This document shows, in pieces, positions 21,069 to 30,732 of a stretch of 64,000 bases of DNA (the first letter of the stretch is position 1; each line of letters begins with the position of its first letter). The notes beneath the pieces are model-generated. The model was not told the DNA's origin, ran no database searches, and saw nothing but the letters and a program-made list of their open reading frames with translations. This stretch comes from Neobacillus rhizosphaerae (GTDB lineage: Bacteria; Bacillota; Bacilli; Bacillales; Cytobacillaceae). The translations under genes and the position numbers were made by a program. The DNA lies in the NCBI RefSeq assembly GCF_937468385.1, contig NZ_CALBWS010000016.1, positions 41,304 to 105,303 of the forward strand, read 5' to 3'.

Positions 21069-22258
21069 TCAGGAGTCTCCTTGGAAATCGGGTGTCCGAC
21101 TGCAATATTTTCAATTATCTTAAAATGGATATCTAGTATAACTTTACCATTTTTAATTACCTTGTGTAAAATTTTTTCATCTTTTATAATAGCATCTTCA
21201 TCTAAATCGTTTTTTATATCTTTTTTAGCCAACTCAAGCGCAATTTGTTCGGCCTGTTCATTAGTATATTCGCGGGTAAATGGTTCCCGCTCCCGTATCG
21301 TTTTATGAATATAAGATATTGGCAATTCCCACTTTAAAAAATGAATTTTGCGAACATCCTTTTCTGTTTCAAATTCTTTGAATTCCGTTTTTCCAAAACC
21401 CCAAACAGGTATTTCTAATTTTCCCAGTAAAATAGAGTGCTTTCGCTTTTCCTTGCCCGTATATACGTGAAATTTGGTTACCAGAGGGAGTTTTACATGG
21501 CTTTTATACCAGGTTTCTCCCCAAACCTCTCCATTTGCTGCAACTAGCTCTTGTTTCCCTTCTTGTCCAAATGAACCTGAAACAAGCAATTGACCCTCTT
21601 CCACATGATCATGAATATCTACAACCTTTTGGCCATTCTCAATAAACATTTTAACAATAATAGCCTTCTTCTTGGCAATAAGATTTTGCGGTGCTAAATG
21701 CTCCTGCTTTTTGGGTTCATTTTTTTCAACCACTTGAAGATGGTAGGTTGTCCCGTTTAATTCCACACCAACCCAGGTAAGGTCACCGATATTATTAGTT
21801 AATTTCCTTTGAATACCTTCGACATTATCAACAAAGAATTGAACCTTGCCAATTTTTACACCCATCTTGTCCAATTCTTTTCGAATTTTATACTCTGTAG
21901 CTGGTTTGGCCCCTTTTATCTCAATGCCCCAAATCACATTCGATAAGAAAAAAATGATGAACAGGAAAATAGCTGCTCCTATCATAAAGCCGCTATTTTT
22001 TAACAATCTTTTGAATAAAAAAGGAACTCCGCTTCTTTGTAAAAATCTAATCGAACAGTCACTTTTCCTTGCATAAATTCTAATGTTCTTGGCATCCCGA
22101 AGTCTCATCTTAAAGGTAATGGTTTCCGTTCCATGCCGTTTTACGTTCCAAATATGAAGACCATCCCTCGTCAGCACATTTAAAAAGCGCTCAAGCCCCT
22201 TTCCAGATACTTTTACTATAACCCTGCCATAGAGAAATTCAATCCATTGGTTTTTCAT
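21065..22258 (-). CDS. yqfD: Sporulation protein YqfD
   Basis: 397 residues with one transmembrane helix near residues 90-110 (FMIGAAIFLFIIFFLSN). The family is conserved in endospore formers, and B. subtilis yqfD is expressed from a mother-cell sigma factor. It overlaps yqfC and phoH by 4 bases on each side. The extracytoplasmic domain has no recognised catalytic motif. Confidence 0.9.
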   Translation of the reverse strand: MKNQWIEFLYGRVIVKVSGKGLERFLNVLTRDGLHIWNVKRHGTETITFKMRLRDAKNIRIYARKSDCSIRFLQRSGVPFLFKRLLKNSGFMIGAAIFLFIIFFLSNVIWGIEIKGAKPATEYKIRKELDKMGVKIGKVQFFVDNVEGIQRKLTNNIGDLTWVGVELNGTTYHLQVVEKNEPKKQEHLAPQNLIAKKKAIIVKMFIENGQKVVDIHDHVEEGQLLVSGSFGQEGKQELVAANGEVWGETWYKSHVKLPLVTKFHVYTGKEKRKHSILLGKLEIPVWGFGKTEFKEFETEKDVRKIHFLKWELPISYIHKTIREREPFTREYTNEQAEQIALELAKKDIKNDLDEDAIIKDEKILHKVIKNGKVILDIHFKIIENIAVGHPISKETPE

Positions 22259-22557
22259 TTTGTTCCTCCTGGATTTTCCGTTATATAAATGACCTGATCA
22301 ATTTTACCTTCTAATAATATTTCTTCGGGTAAAATCGTTTTAATCACAAAAGACTTACCCTTTATCAACAATTGGCCCTTCTTTAACAGCAAACGGAGTT
22401 CTTTATCTGTAAAGGCAAGCAAGCCTCGGTGGTTCTCAATATATACATGGATTTGGCCAATCATCGTAATACGAGGCAGATCCATCATGACATCTTGAGG
22501 AAGATCCATTTTATTAGCCATCCAGTTCCGGATCCGTTGGCTCCATTTTTTTGCCAT
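22255..22557 (-). CDS. yqfC: Sporulation protein YqfC
   Basis: 100 residues starting MAKKWSQRIRNWMANKMDLP, typical of the YabP/YqfC family of sporulation proteins. The real start is ATG 22557; the longer frame to 22578 runs back through its own SD. The SD (AAAGGGGG) and start codon are tied up with a strong hairpin (see the terminator entry). It is coupled to yqfD. Confidence 0.92.
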   Translation of the reverse strand: MAKKWSQRIRNWMANKMDLPQDVMMDLPRITMIGQIHVYIENHRGLLAFTDKELRLLLKKGQLLIKGKSFVIKTILPEEILLEGKIDQVIYITENPGGTK

Positions 22558-22607
22558 AAAAAAAGAACCCCCTTTCATCTCATATTTATGAAATGAAAGG
22601 GGGTTCT
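22557..22607 (-). terminator. Terminator hairpin overlapping the yqfC ribosome binding site
   Basis: A perfect 15-bp stem (arms 22564-22578 and 22593-22607, loop 14 bases) followed on the minus strand by TTTTTTT and at once by the yqfC ATG. The descending arm contains the only good SD for yqfC. It would end upstream transcripts and hide the yqfC RBS in any read-through RNA. Confidence 0.8.
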
Positions 22608-22645
22608 AGCACATCTTTTTCTATTTGGTACCTTTTTAAATCAAA

Positions 22646-23137
22646 CTAGCCTCTTTTTGCAAAATAAGGTTTCTTTGAGCGTGGCTCTCCAAGAATTTCT
22701 GACCATACAATTCCATTCACCAGTGTTTTTGCATCTGGATATTCAGAAATAATGGTTGCTCCTTCTTCATGCCTTTCAGTCTTTGCCTGATCTTTGAGTT
22801 TTTCGCTTTGCTGCCGAGATATAGCCATTCCAATTCGACTGGATTCTGACTCTTGTCGCACTTTTACGTATTCTTTTTCGAGACTATTTAAATTAGGTTG
22901 TAGCTTTTCCGCTTTTTGTTCAGCCTTAATTGGACTTATTTTGCTTGATTTTTCCATCGGGCTCGTTTCTCTTGGCTCATTATTGGTAAGCTCGTTAAAA
23001 AGTTTTCGAATATCTTCCATCCCATTCATTGAAAACGGCTTTTTTTTCGATTGTCCTTGATTACTTTTTGCTTTACCAAAGATAGCTGAGATGATACCTA
23101 CAATGATCATAAATAATAGTGCTTCCAAAAACTCCAC
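22646..23137 (-). CDS. Hypothetical membrane-anchored protein
   Basis: 163 residues. A single N-terminal helix (LEALLFMIIVGIISAIFG) is followed by a charged, Lys/Glu/Gln-rich and probably disordered region of about 100 residues. The C-terminus VNGIVWSEILGEPRSKKPY looks like the conserved part. RBS AAGGAGGG lies before ATG 23137. It sits 25 bases after floA in the same direction, so co-transcription with nfeD-floA is likely. I do not recognise a function; proximity suggests a role linked to the flotillin membrane domain. Confidence 0.75.
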   Translation of the reverse strand: MEFLEALLFMIIVGIISAIFGKAKSNQGQSKKKPFSMNGMEDIRKLFNELTNNEPRETSPMEKSSKISPIKAEQKAEKLQPNLNSLEKEYVKVRQESESSRIGMAISRQQSEKLKDQAKTERHEEGATIISEYPDAKTLVNGIVWSEILGEPRSKKPYFAKRG

Positions 23138-23162
23138 CCTCCTTTTTTAAACAAAGTGGGTT

Positions 23163-24158
23163 TTACTGATCGTTCTTTTTCTCGCCTGTTATCTTCCCGA
23201 TGGATCCTCGCATATCTGTATCTGCGGAGATGTTTTTAATGTTCATATAGTCCATGACACCAATATTACCTGATTTAAGCGCTTCAGCCATCGCAAGTGG
23301 TACCTCTGCTTCCGCCTCGACAACTTTTGCTCTCATTTCTTGTACTTTTGCCTTCATTTCTTGTTCTTGTGCTACTGCCATTGCCCTGCGCTCTTCAGCC
23401 TTTGCTTGGGCAATTTTCTTATCTGCTTCCGCTTGTTCTGTTTGAAGCTCGGCACCGATATTTTTACCGATATCAACATCCGCAATATCAATCGACAGAA
23501 TTTCAAAAGCTGTACCAGCATCAAGTCCTTTTGCAAGCACCGTTTGCGAGATTAAATCGGGATTTTCCAAGACCTTGCTATGACTATCGGATGAACCGAT
23601 TGTCGAAACAACCCCTTCGCCAACACGGGCAACAACGGTTTCTTCACCAGCCCCACCGACGAGACGGTCGATATTTGCACGTACAGTAATTCTTGCTTTT
23701 GCTTTTACTTCAATCCCATTCATGGCAACACCCGCAATGAATGGTGTTTCAATTACTTTTGGATTAACACTCATTTGCACCGCTTCTAAAACATCACGAC
23801 CAGCAAGATCAATCGCAGCACAACGCTCAAATGATAGTTCGATGTTGGCACGGTGTGCAGCAATCAGTGCATTTACCACTCTGTCTACATTACCACCAGC
23901 TAAATAGTGGCTTTCAAGCTGATTGATTGTTACATTGATTCCAGCTTTATGGGCTTTAATAAGCGGATTTACTACCCGACTAGGGGTTACCCTTCTAAGC
24001 CTCATCCCTACAAGTGTAAAAATGCTAATTCTAACACCAGCAGCCAGTGCAGAAATCCAAAGCATAACCGGTACAAAGGATAATAATATTCCTAAGAAAA
24101 TTAAAGCAACAACGACAACAGCAACGATAAAAATAGTTCCTCCAGATACCACATCCAT
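23163..24158 (-). CDS. floA: Flotillin-like protein FloA
   Basis: 331 residues. A hydrophobic N-terminal hairpin (residues 8-50), an SPFH domain and a long Ala/Glu/Lys coiled-coil (about residues 230-300, [12 protein letters not shown]). FloA (YqfA) organises functional membrane microdomains and influences membrane fluidity and signalling. It lies 15 bases after nfeD, the usual nfeD-flotillin pairing. Confidence 0.94.
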   Translation of the reverse strand: MDVVSGGTIFIVAVVVVALIFLGILLSFVPVMLWISALAAGVRISIFTLVGMRLRRVTPSRVVNPLIKAHKAGINVTINQLESHYLAGGNVDRVVNALIAAHRANIELSFERCAAIDLAGRDVLEAVQMSVNPKVIETPFIAGVAMNGIEVKAKARITVRANIDRLVGGAGEETVVARVGEGVVSTIGSSDSHSKVLENPDLISQTVLAKGLDAGTAFEILSIDIADVDIGKNIGAELQTEQAEADKKIAQAKAEERRAMAVAQEQEMKAKVQEMRAKVVEAEAEVPLAMAEALKSGNIGVMDYMNIKNISADTDMRGSIGKITGEKKNDQ

Positions 24159-24173
24159 TACAAAAACCTCCTT

Positions 24174-24809
24174 TTATTCAATCTCTCTAACAACAATTCG
24201 GGCTCCTTCTACCTTAATAACCTTTATTGTTGCATTTTGTTCAATAAAGCCACCTTCACTCACCACGTCAACTCGTTCATTATTAATAATCATGGTTCCG
24301 GCAGGCCGTAAAATAGTTAAGGCTGTCCCTTGCTTTCCTAAAAGGTCCGTACGGTTAATATTAGAAACATAACCATCTTCTTTTTTAGCTGAGTCAAACA
24401 ATACTATTTTATTAAATAGAACAAGTTTTTTACCAAAAATCTTAATCATCATAAAGAAAACCAGGATAGAAAAGAAAATGGCAATTAATATGGAAACACC
24501 TATTTGTAGGACATCTCCACTCGCTAAAAAAAGGCTTAAAATCAAGGCAGCAACACCGAGCGTTCCTGAAACAGCTCCAGGCAAAAAGAACTCCAAAAAG
24601 ATAAGCAGAATTCCTGCCACAAATAAAAGTAATGTTCCATATCCCGCTAGCCCCGCTTGAAAATGCCCATAAAAGAAGATAATTAGCGCCAAAACACCGA
24701 TAAATCCGGCAATACCAAACTTCGCTGAAAACAGTTCCAATACGATTCCAACTCCCGCAATCGTTAAGAGAACGGTTACAATAACCGGGTTTGTCAGAAA
24801 TTCAATCAT
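24174..24809 (-). CDS. NfeD family membrane protein (short form)
   Basis: 211 residues: four to five N-terminal transmembrane helices (residues 8-125) then a C-terminal OB-fold domain (DLLGKQGTALTILRPAGTM). The NfeD signature FLEFFLPGAVSG is present. The long form such as B. subtilis YqeZ has an N-terminal ClpP-like protease domain; that is absent here, and the 126 bases upstream leave no room for it. It is paired with floA. Confidence 0.9.
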   Translation of the reverse strand: MIEFLTNPVIVTVLLTIAGVGIVLELFSAKFGIAGFIGVLALIIFFYGHFQAGLAGYGTLLLFVAGILLIFLEFFLPGAVSGTLGVAALILSLFLASGDVLQIGVSILIAIFFSILVFFMMIKIFGKKLVLFNKIVLFDSAKKEDGYVSNINRTDLLGKQGTALTILRPAGTMIINNERVDVVSEGGFIEQNATIKVIKVEGARIVVREIE

Positions 24810-24879
24810 CTGATGAACCCCCCTTTCTAGTTTTCATCTGACTGTAATCAATACGGATGAATGCAAAAAAAGTTTCATT

Positions 24880-24923
24880 TTTTAAAAAATTAAAAGACCG
24901 CAGACAGAATTGCCTGCGATCTC
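24880..24923 (-). terminator. Terminator of rpsU-yqeY
   Basis: GATCGCAG/CTGCGGTC stem followed by TTTTAATTTTTT on the minus strand, 13 bases after yqeY. Confidence 0.75.
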
Positions 24924-24935
24924 AGTGTCAGAATA

Positions 24936-25382
24936 CTATGAAAGGTGTTGTTGTACAAATTTATTTACAAGTGATCCGTCTGCTTTTCCCTTTACTTTAG
25001 GCATAATCGCAGCCATCACTTTTCCCATTTCCGCTTTTGATGTTGCACCGACTTCAGCAATCGTTTCTTTTACAATTACGGACAGCTCATCTTCAGAAAG
25101 CTGTTTCGGCATATACAGTTCGACGATAGCCAACTCTGTACGCAATTTTTCAACTAGATCTTCACGACCAGCTTTATCAAATTCATGGAGGGAGTCTTTG
25201 CGTTGTTTTAATTCGCGAGAAAGGACTGTAAGCTCCACATCTTCGGAAAGCTCTTTTGTACCAAGCTTAATGGCTTCATTTTGCAATGAGGCTTTAACCA
25301 TCCGAATAACTGAGAGTCTGTCTTTTTCCTTGTTTTTCATCGCTTGTTTCATATCATTATTTAAACGCTCGAGAAGACTCAT
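24936..25382 (-). CDS. yqeY: GatB/YqeY domain protein
   Basis: 148 residues. The family core is [35 protein letters not shown] and the C-terminal [20 protein letters not shown]. The fold resembles the tRNA-binding tail of GatB, but a function is not established. It follows rpsU by 15 bases, a conserved arrangement. Confidence 0.93.
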   Translation of the reverse strand: MSLLERLNNDMKQAMKNKEKDRLSVIRMVKASLQNEAIKLGTKELSEDVELTVLSRELKQRKDSLHEFDKAGREDLVEKLRTELAIVELYMPKQLSEDELSVIVKETIAEVGATSKAEMGKVMAAIMPKVKGKADGSLVNKFVQQHLS

Positions 25383-25397
25383 GTATTACACCCTCTC

Positions 25398-25571
25398 TTA
25401 AAACTTACGTTTTCTTGCTGCTTCAGACTTTTTCTTACGTTTTACACTTGGCTTTTCATAGAATTCGCGCTTTCTTGCCTCTTGCAAAGTACCAGTTTTT
25501 GATACTGTACGTTTGAAGCGACGAAGAGCATCTTCAAGCGATTCGTTTTTACGAACGACGGTTTTAGACAT
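25398..25571 (-). CDS. rpsU: 30S ribosomal protein S21
   Basis: 57 residues from ATG 25571, with GGAGGGAGG upstream. The sequence is the standard basic S21: [20 protein letters not shown] and a Lys/Arg tail ([15 protein letters not shown]). S21 is needed for efficient translation initiation on the small subunit. Confidence 0.97.
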   Translation of the reverse strand: MSKTVVRKNESLEDALRRFKRTVSKTGTLQEARKREFYEKPSVKRKKKSEAARKRKF

Positions 25572-25787
25572 TCTCTTTCCCTCCCTCCGAAACACAACAC
25601 ACTAACATTCAATCCATGTACTTTGCAATTATAATATAACCTTGATACAAGGTCAACTGAAAATCGTATAGTTAAAACAACCTTTTCACTTTTTTATACT
25701 CATAAACATAATAGCCTGTCTTTATTTTCTGTAAAAGTGGCATGTCCCTTTATATATGACCATACACTGAAAGAAGGGGGCCAAAAC

Positions 25788-26729
25788 ATGCAATACATAC
25801 TTTTATTTGTTCTTTGTATTTTTTTATTTATTTTTGGAATGACGATTATTAGGTTTGGCCTATTTAATTTGTCAGCAACTAAATTGAAAACATGGTTGAT
25901 AAAACTAACCAAGACACCATTAAAAGGAATGTTGACCGGGACGTTTATTACAGCCCTTCTTCAAAGCAGCTCCGCTGTTATGGTCATAACCATTGGATTA
26001 ATTTCCGCAAGAATCATGACCTTTCCTCAGTCTATCGGAATTATTCTCGGAACTAATATTGGAACGACCTTTAAAACAGAGTTAATTACGTTTAATTTGG
26101 ATGCCATCCTTGTTCCTCTGGCTATTAGCGGTGCCCTACTTATTTTATTTAAAAACAAAAAAGTCAGAAGTATTGGCATGCTGCTGTTTGGAATCGCCTC
26201 TGTTTTTACTGCGATGAAAGGATTCGAGTTACTAGCGCATCCATTAACAACAATGAACTATATTAATAAATTTATTTTATCCATCAATGACAATATCATC
26301 TTCAGTTTATTAACGGGGGCCATAATCACGGCTATTATTCAGTCAAGCACTGCAATGACTGGAATGGCCATGGGCTTTCTAACTGCAGGCCTTTTGCAGC
26401 TGGATGCGGGAATTGCCATTGTGCTTGGCGCTAATATTGGAACATGCATTACAGCCGTCATTGCTTCCATGGGAGGAGGAACAGAATCAAGACTGGCTGC
26501 TTTTGCCCATGTTTGGCTCAATGTTTTTGGCGTTTTGCTATTTATCCCTCTGATTCCACTTCTCACCGAAAACGCGACAATACTAGCTAGTAAAAAAGAC
26601 GTTCAATTAGCTCATATTAGTGTGATTTTTAATGTGGCCACATCATTGGTCGTTTTACCATTTGCAACAAGATTTGGTGAGATGATTTTATTTTTACACT
26701 ATAGAAAGCCTAAGCGACCTATTTCTTGA
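25788..26729 (+). CDS. Na/Pi cotransporter family protein
   Basis: 313 residues from ATG 25788 (AGAAGGGGG 8 bases before). Eight to nine hydrophobic helices. Two inverted family repeats carry the glutamine-serine motif: LLQSSSAVMVITIG and AIIQSSTAMTGMAMG, with GTNIGTT and GANIGTC. This is the PF02690 type (B. subtilis YqeW region). It likely moves phosphate or another anion with sodium. No C-terminal PhoU domain is present. It is the only plus-strand gene in this stretch. Confidence 0.88.
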   Translation: MQYILLFVLCIFLFIFGMTIIRFGLFNLSATKLKTWLIKLTKTPLKGMLTGTFITALLQSSSAVMVITIGLISARIMTFPQSIGIILGTNIGTTFKTELITFNLDAILVPLAISGALLILFKNKKVRSIGMLLFGIASVFTAMKGFELLAHPLTTMNYINKFILSINDNIIFSLLTGAIITAIIQSSTAMTGMAMGFLTAGLLQLDAGIAIVLGANIGTCITAVIASMGGGTESRLAAFAHVWLNVFGVLLFIPLIPLLTENATILASKKDVQLAHISVIFNVATSLVVLPFATRFGEMILFLHYRKPKRPIS

Positions 26730-26731
26730 AC

Positions 26732-26761
26732 AAAAAAACGGCTTAATCGCCGTTTTTTTTT
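26732..26761. terminator. Bidirectional terminator between the Na/Pi gene and deoC
   Basis: AAAAAACGGC/GCCGTTTTTT stem with T runs on both strands between two convergent genes. Confidence 0.85.
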
Positions 26762-27434
26762 AGTAATCAGAGCTTACTGTAAGTCCATTTATGATCGCAA
26801 CACTTGAACTTGCACCAATCCTCGTTGCCCCAGCCTCAATCATTTTTTGGGCATCCTCTGTGCTTCGTACACCACCGGAAGCTTTGACACCGATATCCGG
26901 CCCCACTGTTAGTCTCAAGAGAGCAATGTCATCAGCGGTTGCTCCTCCTGTTGAAAATCCTGTAGAGGTTTTCACATAGTCAGCACCTGCTTTTACGGAA
27001 AGCTCACAGGCACGGATTTTTTCTTCCCTTGTTAATAAACATGTTTCAATAATCACTTTTGAGAGTGCCCTGCCCTTTGCCACTTCGACAACAGCACGGA
27101 TGTCACTTTCCACTAGTTCATCGTTTCGATCTTTTAGCGCACCAATATTGATGACCATATCCACTTCATCGGCACCATGATCAATTACATTTTTCGTTTC
27201 GAACTCTTTTGTTTCAGAAGTTGTCGCCCCTAAAGGAAATCCTATGACAGTACAGACCTTCACACCGCTGCCCGCTAATAATTCTTTTGCCGTACTGACC
27301 CAGAATGGATTAATACATACGGAAAAGAATTTGTTCTCCTTAGCTTCTTGGCATAAGGTCTCAATTTGCTGCCTCGTTGCTTCTGGCTTTAGTAAGGTGT
27401 GGTCAATCATTGCAGCAACATTTGTAGTAGTCAT
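26760..27434 (-). CDS. deoC: Deoxyribose-phosphate aldolase
   Basis: 224 residues from ATG 27434 (GAAGGAGG upstream; the longer open frame has no RBS). Class I aldolase barrel: [35 protein letters not shown], the Schiff-base Lys in VKTSTGF, and [10 protein letters not shown]. It cleaves deoxyribose 5-phosphate to acetaldehyde and glyceraldehyde 3-phosphate. No deoR or nucleoside permease is nearby, so it stands alone. Confidence 0.96.
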   Translation of the reverse strand: MTTTNVAAMIDHTLLKPEATRQQIETLCQEAKENKFFSVCINPFWVSTAKELLAGSGVKVCTVIGFPLGATTSETKEFETKNVIDHGADEVDMVINIGALKDRNDELVESDIRAVVEVAKGRALSKVIIETCLLTREEKIRACELSVKAGADYVKTSTGFSTGGATADDIALLRLTVGPDIGVKASGGVRSTEDAQKMIEAGATRIGASSSVAIINGLTVSSDY

Positions 27435-27510
27435 TTGTATGCCTCCTTCAAATATCAGTCTAAAAATTAAATGGTTTAGATAGAAATTTGCTGCTGATGA
27501 TAGTATGCCC

Positions 27511-27546
27511 CAAAATAAAAAGGACCCGCAAGAGGTCCTTTTTTCC
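27511..27546 (-). terminator. Terminator of the mtaB operon
   Basis: AAAGGACC/GGTCCTTT stem with a 7-base loop and T-rich flanks, right after the mtaB stop codon. Confidence 0.8.
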
Positions 27547-28920
27547 TTAAATAGCAGCTTCTTCTTTATGAAAAACTTCATTCTTCACTAGCGAAGCATC
27601 TTCAACAACTCTTACAAATTGGCCTTCATTGTGAGGATAGCCGGCTTTTGTGATTTTAATTTTAACAATTTTACCAATCAACTCTTCAGGGCCTGAAAAA
27701 ACAACTTTCATGTAATTATCAGAGTATCCCAGCAACAAACCAGAATTAGCTTCTTCCATGGATACCTCTTCAGGAATCACATCCAATACTTCACCTTCAA
27801 ATAAGGATGCATATTCCTTTGCCAGCTGATCAGAAAGGGAAATTAAGCGATGAACCCGTTCATTTTTCACATCTTCATCCACTTGGTCCTCCATGCGGGC
27901 AGCCGGTGTACCAGTACGCTTAGAATATGGGAAAACGTGAAGCTCAGAGAATTTATGGTCTTTAATAAAATTATACGTTTCCATGAATTCTTCTTCTGTT
28001 TCTCCAGGGAATCCAACAATGACATCAGAGGTAACCGCAAGTCCTGGAAGTACCTCTTTCAGGCGATCAAGTCTCTCTCCAAAGAATTCCATCGTATATT
28101 TCCGACGCATTCGTTTTAGGACGGAATTGGAACCAGATTGCAATGGAATGTGCAAATGACGAACAACGATATTCGAGTGCTTAATAACTTCAATTACTTC
28201 ATCAGTAATCTGACTCGCTTCAATCGACGAAATACGGAGGCGTTCTATCCCCTTTACCTCTGCTTCTAAATCACGAAGCAATAAAGCTAGATTATAGTCC
28301 TTCAAGTCTTCTCCATAACCGCCAGTGTGTATTCCAGTTAAGACGATTTCCTTGTACCCAGCATCCACTAACTGCTGGGCTTGGCGGATCACTTCCTTTG
28401 GATCACGAGATCTCATCAGACCGCGGGCCCAAGGGATGATACAGAAGGTACAAAAATTGTTACAGCCCTCCTGAATTTTTAACGAGGCACGTGTCCTGTC
28501 GGTAAAAGCGGGAACATCAAGCTCTTCGTAAACACGATTTTTCATGATATTGCCAACACCATTAATCGGCTGGCGTTCCGCTTTATATTGCTCAATATAA
28601 TCAAGCATTTTCACACGGTCCTGTGTACCTACAACAATATCGACACCAGGAATCGCCATAATTTCCGCAGGTGATGTTTGTGCATAACACCCAGTTACAC
28701 AAATAACAGCATCAGGATTTTTCCTTACAGCACGTCTAATGACTTGACGACTTTTTTTATCACCAGTATTCGTTACTGTACAAGTATTAATAATATATAC
28801 ATCCGAGATTGATTCAAATTCAACTCGATCGTAGCCTTCCTGCTTAAACAACTGCCAGATGGCTTCAGTTTCATAATGGTTCACCTTGCATCCAAGAGTA
28901 TGAAACGCGACTGTTGCCAT
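27547..28920 (-). CDS. mtaB: tRNA N6-threonylcarbamoyladenosine methylthiotransferase MtaB
   Basis: 457 residues, MiaB-family. The UPF0004 domain carries cysteines in [16 protein letters not shown] and GCYAQ. The radical-SAM motif is [20 protein letters not shown] domain occupies the last 65 residues. The enzyme adds a methylthio group to t6A37 in tRNAs reading ANN codons. It lies 7 bases after rsmE, as in B. subtilis (yqeV). Confidence 0.95.
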   Translation of the reverse strand: MATVAFHTLGCKVNHYETEAIWQLFKQEGYDRVEFESISDVYIINTCTVTNTGDKKSRQVIRRAVRKNPDAVICVTGCYAQTSPAEIMAIPGVDIVVGTQDRVKMLDYIEQYKAERQPINGVGNIMKNRVYEELDVPAFTDRTRASLKIQEGCNNFCTFCIIPWARGLMRSRDPKEVIRQAQQLVDAGYKEIVLTGIHTGGYGEDLKDYNLALLLRDLEAEVKGIERLRISSIEASQITDEVIEVIKHSNIVVRHLHIPLQSGSNSVLKRMRRKYTMEFFGERLDRLKEVLPGLAVTSDVIVGFPGETEEEFMETYNFIKDHKFSELHVFPYSKRTGTPAARMEDQVDEDVKNERVHRLISLSDQLAKEYASLFEGEVLDVIPEEVSMEEANSGLLLGYSDNYMKVVFSGPEELIGKIVKIKITKAGYPHNEGQFVRVVEDASLVKNEVFHKEEAAI

Positions 28921-28927
28921 TGCAAAC

Positions 28928-29677
28928 TCACCTCAATAATTCAAAATGATAGGAAATAGCCGCAAGAGAATATAATGGCGCCGTTTCCGTTCTTAAAATT
29001 CGTGGGCCTAATCCGCAAAGACCAAACCCATAATTCCGTAATTGCTGAACCTCTTCATCCGCTAAGCCGCCTTCTGGACCAAAAACCAAAAGGAGGGATT
29101 CCCCTTTTTTCATTTGTTGGAGGGTTGAAGAAAAAACGGAAATTTCACCGTTTCTACTCTCTTCTTCAAAAGCAGCTAATTTATAATCAAAATCCTTACT
29201 TATTCCCATTAAAGCTTTAAAGCTCATTGGGCTAACGATTTTAGGCATGACAGCACGATGGGATTGTTCAGCAGCTTCTTTAGCAATCTTTTTCCACCTA
29301 TCTATTTTCTTGGCAGCTTTTTTTTCATCCCATTTCACGACTGAGCGGGCAGCTGAAAATGGAAGAAACTGTTGTGCGCCGAGTTCCGTTCCCTTTTGGA
29401 TAATCCATTCTAGCTTGTCCCCTTTAGGCAGACCACTCGCAATCGTAATAAAAATCGGAAGCTCCGGAATCGCTTCTATCCATTGTACAATGTCTGCAAC
29501 GACACTTTCATCGGTAATTTCTGCAAGCCTGCAAACTGCTTGTCTCCCTTCAGGGTCAACGCAAATAATTTGATCGCCAATTTGCATCCGCATCACCTTA
29601 ACGATATGATGGCGGTCTTCTTCATCGATGAAAAAACGATCCTCATTTGCTTTTTTGTTAACAAAGTAGCGTTGCAC
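28928..29677 (-). CDS. rsmE: 16S rRNA (uracil1498-N3)-methyltransferase
   Basis: 249 residues, SPOUT class. N-terminal PUA-like domain (MQRYFVNKK..HHIVKVMRM) and the C-terminal knot with LLVFGPEGGLADEE and LGPRILRTETAPL. It methylates U1498 of 16S rRNA at N3. Part of the prmA-rsmE-mtaB group. Confidence 0.95.
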   Translation of the reverse strand: MQRYFVNKKANEDRFFIDEEDRHHIVKVMRMQIGDQIICVDPEGRQAVCRLAEITDESVVADIVQWIEAIPELPIFITIASGLPKGDKLEWIIQKGTELGAQQFLPFSAARSVVKWDEKKAAKKIDRWKKIAKEAAEQSHRAVMPKIVSPMSFKALMGISKDFDYKLAAFEEESRNGEISVFSSTLQQMKKGESLLLVFGPEGGLADEEVQQLRNYGFGLCGLGPRILRTETAPLYSLAAISYHFELLR

Positions 29678-29742
29678 ACAATTGCACCCTCTCTAAAACG
29701 TTTACTCATTATTTTACTAAAAAAATACTTATTTTGAAAGCA

Positions 29743-29766
29743 GAAAAAGGGGTATTCCCCCTTTCT
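29743..29766 (-). terminator. Hairpin after prmA
   Basis: AAAGGGG/CCCCTTTTT stem with a 5-base loop, just after the prmA stop. It may reduce read-through into rsmE. Confidence 0.55.
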
Positions 29767-29774
29767 CACCATTG

Positions 29775-30716
29775 TTATATCCTTTTTGCGATAAGCGCAA
29801 CCCAATCTTCCATAAGATTGGTTTCGGTAATCTCGAATCCTGAAGCTATTAAAGCCTCTTTCACCTGATCTTTTTTCGGCTGAATGATTCCAGATGCGAT
29901 AAACACTCCACCCGGCTTGACTATACGAGCAACATCATCTGTAAACCGTAAGATGACTTCTGCTAAAATATTCGCGACAATCACATCGGCTGAGTTTTCC
30001 TCGACACCATCTAAAAGATTGTTTTGGGAAATTGATACAGTTTTACTTACCTTATTTAACTTAATATTTAGCTTCGCAGATGTTACCGCTACTTCATCGA
30101 GGTCATAGGCTCTAACATCTTCCGCACCAAGCATTGCCGCGGCAATACTTAATACTCCTGATCCAGTCCCGACATCAATAACCCTGTCACCCGGTCGGAC
30201 AATTCTTTCAAGGGCTTGAATACACAGGACCGTTGTTGGATGTGTTCCAGTACCGAAAGCCATCCCAGGGTCTAATTCAATGATTAATTCATCACTGCTG
30301 ACAGGCTCATAAATCTCCCAAGTTGGGACAATGGTAAATTTCTCAGAAATTTTCACCGGATTATAGTATTTCTTCCAAGCGGTTGCCCACTCTTCTTCGT
30401 GGACTTCACTAATGGTCACTTTGTTTTTTCCTAAATCAATATCATAAATAATGAGATTATTAATTGATTCCTTTATGGCCTCAACGGTCTCTCCTAAGAA
30501 ACTGTTGACAGGAAGGTAGGCTTTAACCATAACGCCTTCCTCCGGATAATCATCTGGATTAAGTTGGTAGATTTCTCCGAATTGATCTTCCCTTTCCTTC
30601 GTCAATTCAAATGGATCTTCAATAACTACACCGCTCGCACCAGATTCATGCAAAATATAAGAAATAGGTTCGATCGCCTCGTTTGTTGTGTGGATACTAA
30701 TTTCTGACCACTTCAT
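29775..30716 (-). CDS. prmA: Ribosomal protein L11 methyltransferase
   Basis: 313 residues from ATG 30716, with AAGGATGGAG upstream inside the end of dnaJ. SAM motifs: [20 protein letters not shown] and [10 protein letters not shown], with [13 protein letters not shown] before them. PrmA trimethylates several residues of L11. Its start lies 16 bases after the dnaJ stop, so it may share heat-shock transcripts. Confidence 0.96.
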   Translation of the reverse strand: MKWSEISIHTTNEAIEPISYILHESGASGVVIEDPFELTKEREDQFGEIYQLNPDDYPEEGVMVKAYLPVNSFLGETVEAIKESINNLIIYDIDLGKNKVTISEVHEEEWATAWKKYYNPVKISEKFTIVPTWEIYEPVSSDELIIELDPGMAFGTGTHPTTVLCIQALERIVRPGDRVIDVGTGSGVLSIAAAMLGAEDVRAYDLDEVAVTSAKLNIKLNKVSKTVSISQNNLLDGVEENSADVIVANILAEVILRFTDDVARIVKPGGVFIASGIIQPKKDQVKEALIASGFEITETNLMEDWVALIAKRI

Positions 30717-30732
30717 TCTACCAACTCCATCC

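Noticed and set aside
25740..25769. Sporulation-type promoter (GCATGT, CATACACT) before the Na/Pi gene
   Set aside because: The -10-like element is so close to the RBS that the RNA would start inside it.
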